Part shown: positions 7,075 to 14,016 of the stretch, in pieces | Layout: each line of letters opens with the position of its first letter | How positions within the stretch are numbered: the first letter of the stretch is position 1 | Assembly (NCBI GenBank): GCA_900771165.1 | Contig: CAAGMX010000142.1 | Span: 1 to 19,761 of the forward strand | Length of the DNA: 19,761 nucleotides | Origin: Victivallales bacterium | Lineage (GTDB): Bacteria > Verrucomicrobiota > Lentisphaeria > Oligosphaerales > Oligosphaeraceae | Direction: 5' to 3' | Notes under the pieces: model-generated | What the model was told of the DNA's origin: nothing | Database searches by the model: none | What the model saw: only the letters and a program-made list of their open reading frames with translations | Position numbers and translations under genes: made by a program

Positions 7075-8097
7075 CTAAGATAGCCAGGGAGGCGGGGCTA
7101 TGGCCTGGATCTTCAGCCTGGGAATGGTGAGTTTCCAGGCGTGGAGGGCCTGGGTGGGGAGGATCAGTCTCTGCCAGTCCTGGGGAGAGAGGGTGCTGGC
7201 GGCAAAGCGGAGAAAGATGGTGTCGTCCACCCCGTAGAGTTTATCTCCCACCACGGGGAATCCCAGGGAGCAGAGGGTGGCGCGGATCTGGTGGGTTCTT
7301 CCGGTGTGGAGCGTGGCTTCCAGGAGGGAGAAGTTTCCCTGGTCGTCCTGGGGGAAGTGGCCCTGGGGTTCATCCGGGGTGGGGGGGCGCCGGTAGTCCA
7401 GGAGACGGAAGTCGGTCTGGGCGGTGACGGCCTCGTCATCCTCCGGGAGTTCCACCACATCGGAATCCCCCTGGTTGAGGATCGGCTGGAAACACCGTTT
7501 TTTCGCCACGGGGGAGTGGGGATCCTTCATCAGCCAGCCGTTGGCGAAGAAGCTTTTCCAGGGCACCCGTCCGTGGACCAGAACCAGATATTTCTTCTGG
7601 GTTTCCCCGCAGAGGGTGTGGAAGAGTTTGGCGGCCTTGGCGGCGAAGTGGGGCGTTTTGCCCACCAGGACGAGGCCGGAGGTTTCCCGGTCCAGCCGGT
7701 TGACGAAGTGGATGCTGGGGAGATGGTGTGCCTGCCGCAGCCAGGCCCAGAGGGTATGGTTGAAGAAGCGGCCTGCCGGGTGGCAGGGGAGATTTCCCGG
7801 CTTGTGGAGAATCAGATATTCGTCGGTCTCCTCCAGTACCTGGATCTGGAAGGAGACTTCCTGCTCCTCCAGGTCTCCTGCCTGGAAAAAGAGGTTTTCC
7901 CGGCCTCGGAGCAGGGCCTCCCCCTGGGCTAGGATGCCATCCAGAAAGAGGTTGCCCCGGCGGATTTCCTGGCGCCACTGTTCCTCCGTCAGATAGTTGT
8001 AGCGCTGCGTGAGGAACGCCAGGAGGGTGGTGCCGGCGGCATCGGGAGGCACCACCACCTGGACGGTGCGCTCCATGGGGGGGAAGGGAAGGATCAT
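7075..8097 (-). CDS. RluA-family rRNA/tRNA pseudouridine synthase
   Basis: Cytoplasmic RNA-modifying enzyme (340 aa) that isomerises uridine to pseudouridine; the RNA target cannot be told from sequence. Residues about 10-75 look like an S4 RNA-binding domain (TEEQWRQEIRRGNLFLDG). The catalytic motif is VNRLDRETSGLVLV (132-145), with Asp136 as the nucleophile. Other family motifs are EYLILHKPGNLPCHP, KKYLVLVHG and GRTHQIRATLCSLGFPVVGDKLYG. An acidic insertion (NQGDSDVVELPEDDEAV) precedes the last of these. The frame is open much further upstream, but that part overlaps the preceding gene in another frame. ATG at 8097 forms an ATGA overlap with that gene's stop, indicating translational coupling. 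An ATG at 8076 is the alternative start. Last gene of the minus-strand cluster. Confidence 0.93.
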   Translation of the reverse strand: MILPFPPMERTVQVVVPPDAAGTTLLAFLTQRYNYLTEEQWRQEIRRGNLFLDGILAQGEALLRGRENLFFQAGDLEEQEVSFQIQVLEETDEYLILHKPGNLPCHPAGRFFNHTLWAWLRQAHHLPSIHFVNRLDRETSGLVLVGKTPHFAAKAAKLFHTLCGETQKKYLVLVHGRVPWKSFFANGWLMKDPHSPVAKKRCFQPILNQGDSDVVELPEDDEAVTAQTDFRLLDYRRPPTPDEPQGHFPQDDQGNFSLLEATLHTGRTHQIRATLCSLGFPVVGDKLYGVDDTIFLRFAASTLSPQDWQRLILPTQALHAWKLTIPRLKIQAIAPPPWLS

Positions 8098-10046
8098 TGG
8101 GGGGGAAGGGAGCTGCCCAGGGGAGTCCGGGCCTGCCTGGCTTTCAGGTATACCCATAGCCCTTCCAGCAGGAAGAGGAGAGTCGTCAGAAGACCGCCCC
8201 ACAGCAGAAGGGTGCGCCGCTGCTCCTCCTTCCCGTCCAGGGAAAGGGAATCCCGCCCCTCCTGGGCGGGGGTGAAGGCGGAGAGCATGCGCTGTGCCTC
8301 CTCCCTGGGAAGATACAGAGGGAGGGACTCTGCCGGGGAGGGAATGACTTCCACCAGCTGTCCCCCCAGCTGGTGAAGCCCGGGTTCTTCCGTGGTGAAA
8401 TCCGGCTGAACCAGCCTGCCCAGCAAATCCTTCCGGGGCAGGGGCACTTCCCCGCAGGAAATCTGCAGGATGGAGGAGTGGCCTCCCAGGGCCTGCTCCA
8501 GGATTTCCCGCAGGATGGGCAGGAAGGCCTTGGTGAGGGGGAAGTCGGAGGCGGCATGGTGGAAGCCGAAGGTGAAGAGGAGGCACTGCCCTTTGCCCAG
8601 GGGCTTCCGGAGCAGGGCAGGGGCCCCTTCCAGGGTGCTCAGGAGGACCTGGGCATCGTTCTGGCGTGTCTCCACCTGAAGGGAGCGGCGGATGGGGAAG
8701 AGATGGAGGTCGGAGGAGGCTTTCTGGAGGAAGAGTTTCTCCAGAGGGGAACCCGGGGGCAGCTCGGCGATGCCGGTCTGGCGGCTGGTCTCCTGGGCGG
8801 CACCCTCCGGGGCCAGCCCCACGGACTGCAGATGACGCCAGCCTGTGAGGGGCGCATTCCCCGGCACCGACAACAGGATGCCTCCGTCTTCCACATAGCG
8901 GCGGAGACGCTGCATCTCCTGGGGGGCGAGACGTTCCGCCGATCCCAGCAGGAGGATGGCCGGCAGATTCTCCCAGGGGGCAAAGGGAGCTCCGGAAGTG
9001 CCCAGGGGATGGAGGAGAAAGGCCGGCGAGGCCTCCGGCGGCTCGGCGGTCAGGGCCGGGACGCAGAAGAATTCCAGTTCCTGGGAGAGCATGGAGTCCC
9101 CCGTTTCGTCGGAGAAGATGGTCAGCAGGGGGGTAGGGGGGGCAGGCTTCGCCCAGAAGATCCTCTGGTCGTCGAAGGCGAAGTCATCCCGGGGGAGGAG
9201 TTGGAGGGTGCCCTGGGGATTGTGGGGAGCGGGGACGAGGAAGGAGGCGGAAATCTCTTCCTTGGCGGGCAGAATCAGGCGGGTGCGGGTTTCCTTGCCG
9301 TCTGTGGAGAGGACCAGGTCCCGGGTGGCGGGGGAGTTGCCCCAGTTGCGGCATCGCACCTGGATGCGCAGCTGGCCCTGGGGGGCGGAGGCGATGGTGG
9401 TCTGCCGGATGCCGCAGTTTTCCTGGAACAGCCTGGCCGGCGTGTGGAGGACCAGCCGGGTGCCCGGGGGAAGCCCCCCCAGGCTTCGTCCCCAGTCGGA
9501 AGACTGGAGGTCGCTGAAGAGGTGGAGGGTGCGCTGGCCGGAGGGATATTGGCCAAGCCACAGGCCGATTTGCTGAAGGGCCTCAGGGACGGCCATGGCC
9601 CCGCTCCAGCCACAGCTCCACTGGGAGGGAGAAGATAGTTTCTGGACTTCCGTGCCGACCTGCCAGTAGGCGATATGGGGGCCCTGGAGTTTCAGGAGGC
9701 TGGGCATAAGCTGGCCCATGGTGGCCTGCATGGAGGCGGAGGCGTCCAGAAGCACAGCCTGGGCCCCGGCCGTCTCCCGGGCATTGGCCAGGAGTTTCTC
9801 CCGTGGCGTCCAGCTGGGGGCGGCGGCGAGGAAGATGATGGCCGCCAGCAGGAGGGTGCGGAGGAACATCAGCAGGAGATCCTGCCAGTGCCGGCGGCCC
9901 CGGATGGGAACAGGGGTGGCCCGGAGGAACCGCAGCCCGGGAAAATTCAGGGACGGAGGGGCGGGATTCCCCAGGAGATGGATCAGAAGGGGGGCGGCGG
10001 CGATGGGCAGGAGCCACAACAACTCCGGGTGGAGGAAGGAGAGCAT
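8094..10046 (-). CDS. BatA-like membrane protein with VWA domain
   Basis: 650-aa inner-membrane protein. The N-terminus matches the BatA/aerotolerance N-terminal domain: membrane helix 1 within LHPELLWLLPIAAAPLLIHL (5-24) and helix 2 at about 58-77, joined by the basic segment before RGRRHWQDLLL. A degenerate von Willebrand A domain follows, with MIDAS motif DASAS (101-105) and SDLQSSDW (178-185). A glutamine-amidotransferase-like fold is suggested by LRRYVEDGGILLSVPG (381-396) and by DFPLTKAFLPIL. A final membrane helix lies near residue 610-630. Related proteins in Bacteroidetes and the PVC group usually sit beside MoxR ATPase and DUF58 genes; neither is here. GAGGA, about 6 nt before the ATG, overlaps the stop of the preceding gene, so translation is probably coupled. 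Function unknown. Confidence 0.82.
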   Translation of the reverse strand: MLSFLHPELLWLLPIAAAPLLIHLLGNPAPPSLNFPGLRFLRATPVPIRGRRHWQDLLLMFLRTLLLAAIIFLAAAPSWTPREKLLANARETAGAQAVLLDASASMQATMGQLMPSLLKLQGPHIAYWQVGTEVQKLSSPSQWSCGWSGAMAVPEALQQIGLWLGQYPSGQRTLHLFSDLQSSDWGRSLGGLPPGTRLVLHTPARLFQENCGIRQTTIASAPQGQLRIQVRCRNWGNSPATRDLVLSTDGKETRTRLILPAKEEISASFLVPAPHNPQGTLQLLPRDDFAFDDQRIFWAKPAPPTPLLTIFSDETGDSMLSQELEFFCVPALTAEPPEASPAFLLHPLGTSGAPFAPWENLPAILLLGSAERLAPQEMQRLRRYVEDGGILLSVPGNAPLTGWRHLQSVGLAPEGAAQETSRQTGIAELPPGSPLEKLFLQKASSDLHLFPIRRSLQVETRQNDAQVLLSTLEGAPALLRKPLGKGQCLLFTFGFHHAASDFPLTKAFLPILREILEQALGGHSSILQISCGEVPLPRKDLLGRLVQPDFTTEEPGLHQLGGQLVEVIPSPAESLPLYLPREEAQRMLSAFTPAQEGRDSLSLDGKEEQRRTLLLWGGLLTTLLFLLEGLWVYLKARQARTPLGSSLPPQ

Positions 10047-10054
10047 CGGCGTCC

Positions 10055-10738
10055 TCAGGAGACAGGGGCCTCCAGGAGGCCTTCCAGTTGATGAAGGAGA
10101 GACGGAAGGAGGCGGTTCCTCTCCTGAATCCCCGGCAGGGCATCCCAGAATTCCTCCGAGGCCGCTCCGCCGATATAGTTGGAGAGATAGCGGACGATGG
10201 CCACGGGGATGGGCCGACCCAGGACAGATTCCATCAGACGACAGAAGTGAACCACGGCGGGACTCTCCATGTCCACCGCATCCGCCTGGGCTTCGATCCG
10301 GTTGTCCGCCCGATAGTATTTGGCGTTGTCAAAGACATCCCCGGCGGAGATGAGGCCGGTGCCGCAGAAGGGAGTCTCGGGAAACAGCCGGGGAAGCAGC
10401 TGGGTCAGCGCCTGGGTGAAGCGGGGATCGCAGGGCATCCAGCATTCCTCCGCAATCTGGGGAACGAAGCCCAGGCCGTCGGAGCCGTAGAGGGGAGAGA
10501 CATCGTAGTCGCTGTAGGCGACCCGGTCGGCCACCATCAGCCCTCCCAGGGGCAGGGAGCGCTTCATGGCGCCAGCCGTCCCCCAGACCAGGATGGCATC
10601 GCAATGGTCCTGGAAGAGCAGCTTGGTGACGGCGGCGCAGGCGGCCACCTTTCCCGGGCCGAAACCCGTGGCGCAGGGCAGGGCGGGAGGCAGGCCTTCC
10701 GCCTCCTCCCGGGTGGGGATGAGCAATCCGATCCTCAT
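10055..10738 (-). CDS. PNP/UDP-phosphorylase-superfamily nucleosidase (MTA/SAH nucleosidase-like)
   Basis: 227-aa cytoplasmic protein resembling 5'-methylthioadenosine/S-adenosylhomocysteine nucleosidase and futalosine hydrolase. Visible motifs are the N-terminal strand and acidic loop LLIPTREEAEGL (5-16), VWGTAGAM (51-58), the SAGD segment (131-134) and VDMESPAVVHF (155-165). Glu158 of the last corresponds to the ribose-binding Glu of MTA nucleosidase. The catalytic Asp expected in the RxxSD motif is Asn here (VRYLSNYIG, Asn187), which in this superfamily is more usual for enzymes acting on 6-oxopurine bases. Futalosine hydrolase (MqnB) is therefore an alternative, but the assignment is open. 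The upstream 51-bp gap is AT-rich and may contain a promoter; the start has no Shine-Dalgarno site. The BatA-like gene follows after 8 bp. Confidence 0.75.
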   Translation of the reverse strand: MRIGLLIPTREEAEGLPPALPCATGFGPGKVAACAAVTKLLFQDHCDAILVWGTAGAMKRSLPLGGLMVADRVAYSDYDVSPLYGSDGLGFVPQIAEECWMPCDPRFTQALTQLLPRLFPETPFCGTGLISAGDVFDNAKYYRADNRIEAQADAVDMESPAVVHFCRLMESVLGRPIPVAIVRYLSNYIGGAASEEFWDALPGIQERNRLLPSLLHQLEGLLEAPVS

Positions 10739-10789
10739 GGGTGAAAATCTTTATAACTTACTTGTAACCAATGTGTTATAAATAATACG
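10739..10789 (-). promoter_or_regulatory. AT-rich gap that may hold a promoter for the nucleosidase gene
   Basis: These 51 bases are far richer in A+T than anything nearby and contain TATAA-like words reading on the minus strand just upstream of the nucleosidase start. I could not pair a good -10 with a good -35 at 16-18 bp, so this is only a compositional pointer to an internal promoter. Confidence 0.25.
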
Positions 10790-11812
10790 TCAGCCAAACT
10801 CGTTCCAGGGGATGCGGACGGGGGCTCCCTGATTGATGATTTCGTCCAGATGCCGCAGGAGGGGGAATTTGTTGAAATTGGCGGTTCCCCTCTGGTGTCT
10901 GGTGCGCAGGGCTCTGGCGGCCCGGGTGATGATGGGGATGGATTCCAGGGTGAGGCCGGGATACTTCTTCAGGGCTTCCTGGAAGGAGATTCCCTCTCCC
11001 AGGGCCTCTCCCAGCTTCCGGTTGCGTCCCGAGTTGATGGTGACGTACAAGTCGCTGGTGGCGTAGATGACGCTGTCGGTCTGTCCTCCCAGGAGGTGGA
11101 CCAGTCGGAGCATTTCCCGGACTGCCTGTCCGAAGAGGGAGGCCTGGGGATTGCTCAGGGCCACGCCCTGCTGTTTGGCCAGGCCGATGGCCAGGGACAC
11201 CCCCACGGCATAGGCGTTCTTCATGGCCACGGCGCACTCGATGCCCATGACATCCTGGGTGGGCTGGATGTGGTAGTATGTGGTGATGAGCTGGGATTTC
11301 AGCCAGTAGAGGGTGTCCAGGTCTTCTCCGCACAGGGCCACAGAAGTGTGCTTCCGCTGGCAAAGCTCCTGGCTGATGCAGGGCCCGCCGATGGAATTGA
11401 TGGAGAGCTTCCGCCCCGGGGCCAGCTTCTTCTGGTTGTAGGCCATGGAGATGGGGAGCAGCGTGCCGTCCGGCTCGTCCTCCAGGCCCTTGGTGATGGA
11501 GAGGACCACCAGATTGTCGGGGATGCGGGCCAGGACATTTTCGGCAAACCAGTCCACGCCGAAGGAGGGAACCCCGGCGATCAGGAGCTGGCATCCTTCC
11601 AGGGCCTGGTCCAGTTCCTCAAAGTAGAAGGCGGAGCAGCGGGGAGGCAGGGGCATCCCCAGTTTGGGATGGAAGTTGTCTGTGCGGATGCGCTGGATGA
11701 TTTCCCGGTCGTAGGGGGTGCCCACCAGGCGGATGGTGTGGCCGTTGTCCGAGGCGGGGAAGCACATGGCGGACCCCATCATGCCGGCGCCGACAATGGT
11801 GATGATGCTCAT
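10790..11812 (-). CDS. gpsA: NAD(P)-dependent glycerol-3-phosphate dehydrogenase
   Basis: Cytoplasmic enzyme (340 aa, E. coli GpsA 339) that reduces dihydroxyacetone phosphate to sn-glycerol 3-phosphate for phospholipid synthesis. The Rossmann nucleotide loop is GAGMMGSA (8-15). Further family motifs are VLSITKGLE (103-111, Lys108), SIGGPCISQEL (140-150), the catalytic-lysine segment AVAMKNAYAVG (Lys198), and SDLYVT...SGRNRKLGE (Asp254, Arg263). The usual Gly before that Asp-Leu is Ser. AGGA about 8 nt before ATG 11812 is a plausible Shine-Dalgarno site. The gene lies 30 bp after the esterase gene and 51 bp before the nucleosidase gene, on the same strand as both. Confidence 0.92.
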   Translation of the reverse strand: MSIITIVGAGMMGSAMCFPASDNGHTIRLVGTPYDREIIQRIRTDNFHPKLGMPLPPRCSAFYFEELDQALEGCQLLIAGVPSFGVDWFAENVLARIPDNLVVLSITKGLEDEPDGTLLPISMAYNQKKLAPGRKLSINSIGGPCISQELCQRKHTSVALCGEDLDTLYWLKSQLITTYYHIQPTQDVMGIECAVAMKNAYAVGVSLAIGLAKQQGVALSNPQASLFGQAVREMLRLVHLLGGQTDSVIYATSDLYVTINSGRNRKLGEALGEGISFQEALKKYPGLTLESIPIITRAARALRTRHQRGTANFNKFPLLRHLDEIINQGAPVRIPWNEFG

Positions 11813-11842
11813 GAAGTGTCCTGAGGGGGCGATAGGGAAAGT

Positions 11843-13828
11843 CTAGAGGGACTCCTCCACTTCCTGGCGGAAGGAGAGGGCGGGCAGGTTGTCCCGGTTC
11901 AGGAGGTTCCCTTCCGGCAAATCCACCTTCCCGTTGTACTGGCAGAGGACGGGGCGGGGAACGTCGGGATGGGAGAGGAGGACCTCCTCCCCCTGGATGG
12001 TGGCCTGGGCGGGATGGAGGACGCCGTCCTCCCCGGCCACCTCGAAGCCGGCCAGAGGCTGGCCGTCCTTTCCGTGGAGTCCCTCGCCGTAGAGGAAGTG
12101 GAGGCGGAGGGCGGAGCCTTCCCGGGTCACCCGGTCCAGGGTGGGGCCCTGGGGCAGAATCCCCTTCTCGCCGTAGAGATTCACCAGGGCCAGGAGGAAG
12201 AGGCGGTATCCGAAGGAGCGCTTGTCGTGGGGATGGATGTCCGTGGGCTCGAAGAGCGCCAGATCCGTGGCGGTGATGACGCCGGTCTCCGGGGTGTCCA
12301 GGAAGACCCGTCGCTGGGCATCCTGGATCTTCAGCCAGTTCATGGGATGGAGATCCCGGTAGTTGGCCAGCTGGACGTAGTAGAAGGGGAAGTTCTCCCG
12401 CTGCCCCCAGGCGTGGCGCCAGTCCTCGATAAGATCCCGGAAGCGCATGGCGTAGAGGGCGGTGGTTTCGTCGGTGTCCGCATCGTTCTCTCCCTGGTAC
12501 CAGAGGACTCCCCGAATGGGGAAGGGGATCAGGGGGCGGATCTTGTTGTCGAAGAGGCGATGGGGGGAATTTCGGCAGCAGATGGGGTTGGCGGCCTGTT
12601 CCGGTCCTCCCAGGGGTTGGAAGGCGTACTCCGGCCAGGCCTTCCAGAGGGTGTCGGCCAGAGGGAGGGTTTCTCCCGTGGTCAGGTTCTCCAGGAAGTA
12701 GGCCCGCTTGGATCCGGTGAAGCCGGCGTCGAAGAAGAAGCAGTAAGCCCGGATGGCCACCACGTTGCGTCCCGCCTTCACCGCCTGGGGAGGCACAGGG
12801 TAGTTCCGGGGGGTGCACCAATACTGGGTGTCGAATCCCGTCCCCGTGGCGCCCACCTGCACCCCGTTGAAATAGGTCACGTCGTGCTTGTCCACGCCTC
12901 CCAGATGGAGCATCAGGGGTTGGCCTTCCCAGGAGGGGGGCAGGGTCACTTCCCGGCGCACCCAGAGGGCCCCGTGGCTGGAGATCTTCTGGATGATCCA
13001 GGACCCGGGAACTTCCATGGTCTTCCAGGAGGAGTCGTCATAGTCCGGCTTGGCGTAGCCCAAGGCGAATCCCCGGTTGCCCGGATCCATCTGGGTGATA
13101 TTGTCGAAGCATTGGTTGTCCTCGTTGATGCAGTCGGGGAAGGAGGCGTGGGTCTCCAGGCACTCCCAGGACTCCGGGCGGTAGACGCAGGCATCGTCCT
13201 TCTCCAGAAGCTTGTGGTTTTCCGGGCGTCGGGAGAGGGTCTCCCGGCTGGTCCACGCGTGGACGAAGGTGCCGCCCCAGGAGGAGTGGATCAGCCCCAC
13301 GGGAATCTGGGGGAACTTTTGCCGGTGGAAGAGGGCGAACCAGGCGCCGATGGCGGTGAAGCCGGCGGCTGTTTCGGGAGAGGAGAGCTGCCATTCCCCT
13401 CCGGGCGGCAGGGTCTCCGGACGGGTGGCCAGGGTGTCATTGGGTGTGGTGAAGCAACGGATGAGGGGATCGTTGCCCCCCTCCTGCAAATACTGTCCGG
13501 TCTGCTCCAGGGGATCCCCGGGGGAAAAGGTCATTAGGGGAAACTCCGCATTGGACTGGCCGGAAACCAGCCAGGTCTCCCCCACCAGCAGATCCCGGCA
13601 GACACATTCCTCGTTCTTGCAGGTCACCCGGAGTTCCAGGGGGCCGCCCTCCGCCAGAGCGGGGAAACGCAGCTCAAAGCGGCCGTCCCAGGAACTGGGG
13701 GCGTAGGCGGAGAGGGATCCCAGGGTGGCATGAACCATGGCGCGGGGGGTGTCGCACCAGCCCCAGACGACGATGGGCTTGTTGCGTTGGATGACGGCGT
13801 GGTCGGACCAGATGGCGGGCAGTCTCAT
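11843..13828 (-). CDS. SGNH-type sialate O-acetylesterase family protein, no signal peptide
   Basis: Carbohydrate esterase (661 aa) of the SGNH/GDSL-like sialate 9-O-acetylesterase family, predicted to remove acetyl groups from sugars; the true substrate is unknown. The N-terminus enters directly into the family start (IWSDHAVIQRNKPIVVWGW, 6-24). The nucleophile motif is SGQSNAE (89-95, Ser92). Other blocks are GLIHSSWGGT (178-187), RGVLWYQGEND (439-449) and DIHPHDKRSFGYRL (530-543) with the catalytic Asp/His pair. A beta-sandwich domain like the GH2 sugar-binding domain is inserted at about 260-365 (ALWVRREVTLP, LHLGGVDKHDVTYFNG). No in-frame ATG or GTG lies upstream before a stop, so the missing signal peptide seems real. 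No Shine-Dalgarno site; the leader is pyrimidine-rich. First gene of the minus-strand cluster, divergent from aroF. Confidence 0.88.
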   Translation of the reverse strand: MRLPAIWSDHAVIQRNKPIVVWGWCDTPRAMVHATLGSLSAYAPSSWDGRFELRFPALAEGGPLELRVTCKNEECVCRDLLVGETWLVSGQSNAEFPLMTFSPGDPLEQTGQYLQEGGNDPLIRCFTTPNDTLATRPETLPPGGEWQLSSPETAAGFTAIGAWFALFHRQKFPQIPVGLIHSSWGGTFVHAWTSRETLSRRPENHKLLEKDDACVYRPESWECLETHASFPDCINEDNQCFDNITQMDPGNRGFALGYAKPDYDDSSWKTMEVPGSWIIQKISSHGALWVRREVTLPPSWEGQPLMLHLGGVDKHDVTYFNGVQVGATGTGFDTQYWCTPRNYPVPPQAVKAGRNVVAIRAYCFFFDAGFTGSKRAYFLENLTTGETLPLADTLWKAWPEYAFQPLGGPEQAANPICCRNSPHRLFDNKIRPLIPFPIRGVLWYQGENDADTDETTALYAMRFRDLIEDWRHAWGQRENFPFYYVQLANYRDLHPMNWLKIQDAQRRVFLDTPETGVITATDLALFEPTDIHPHDKRSFGYRLFLLALVNLYGEKGILPQGPTLDRVTREGSALRLHFLYGEGLHGKDGQPLAGFEVAGEDGVLHPAQATIQGEEVLLSHPDVPRPVLCQYNGKVDLPEGNLLNRDNLPALSFRQEVEESL

Positions 13829-13893
13829 GGGAAGGAAAAGGAAAGGGGGCGGTGTGGGGGGGGGAAGGAGGCGGGGGGCCTCGTCTTCTGGGG

Positions 13894-13923
13894 TTCAGGG
13901 GAAAGTCAGGGGAGAAATATAAT
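13894..13923 (+). promoter_or_regulatory. Candidate promoter of the aroF cluster
   Basis: A perfect TATAAT lies at 13918-13923. The best -35 is TTCAGG (13894-13899), matching 3 of 6 bases with 18-bp spacing. Transcription would start near 13930, giving a leader of about 87 nt before aroF. The complementary strand of the same AT patch reads TATATT and could serve the divergent esterase gene, but no -35 is clear in that direction. Confidence 0.5.
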
Positions 13924-13964
13924 CAAAGTAGGCGGAACGTAGGGGGAGAAATTGGGGCTAAATT

Positions 13965-13992
13965 AGGCCTCGCGCCTTGGGGCGGACGGCCT
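13965..13992 (+). promoter_or_regulatory. Stem-loop in the aroF leader
   Basis: AGGCC (13965-13969) pairs with GGCCT (13988-13992). Inside it CGCC (13973-13976) pairs with GGCG (13981-13984) around a TTGG loop. It sits between the predicted start point and the aroF start codon and ends 24 nt before ATG, just upstream of the purine-rich GGGAGA that may serve as ribosome binding site. A role in control by aromatic amino acids is possible but unproven. No leader peptide rich in Phe, Tyr or Trp was seen. Confidence 0.4.
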
Positions 13993-14016
13993 CAGGGGCA
14001 GGGAGACATTGGTACC

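Noticed and set aside
8098..8586. N-terminal extension of the RluA frame to 8586
   Set aside because: It lies entirely inside the BatA-like gene in another frame, is low-complexity, and the ATGA overlap with S4-like residues right after supports 8097.
8373..9638. 421-codon plus-strand frame antisense to the BatA-like gene
   Set aside because: Gly/Glu-rich shadow with no domain, while the minus frame has membrane helices and a MIDAS motif.
11969..13537. 522-codon plus-strand frame antisense to the esterase gene
   Set aside because: Shadow frame; the minus strand carries all SGNH motifs in order.
13852..14016. Upstream extension of the aroF frame
   Set aside because: It crosses the TATAAT box and a poly-G tract; DAHP synthases of this type start at the MIVIL strand.
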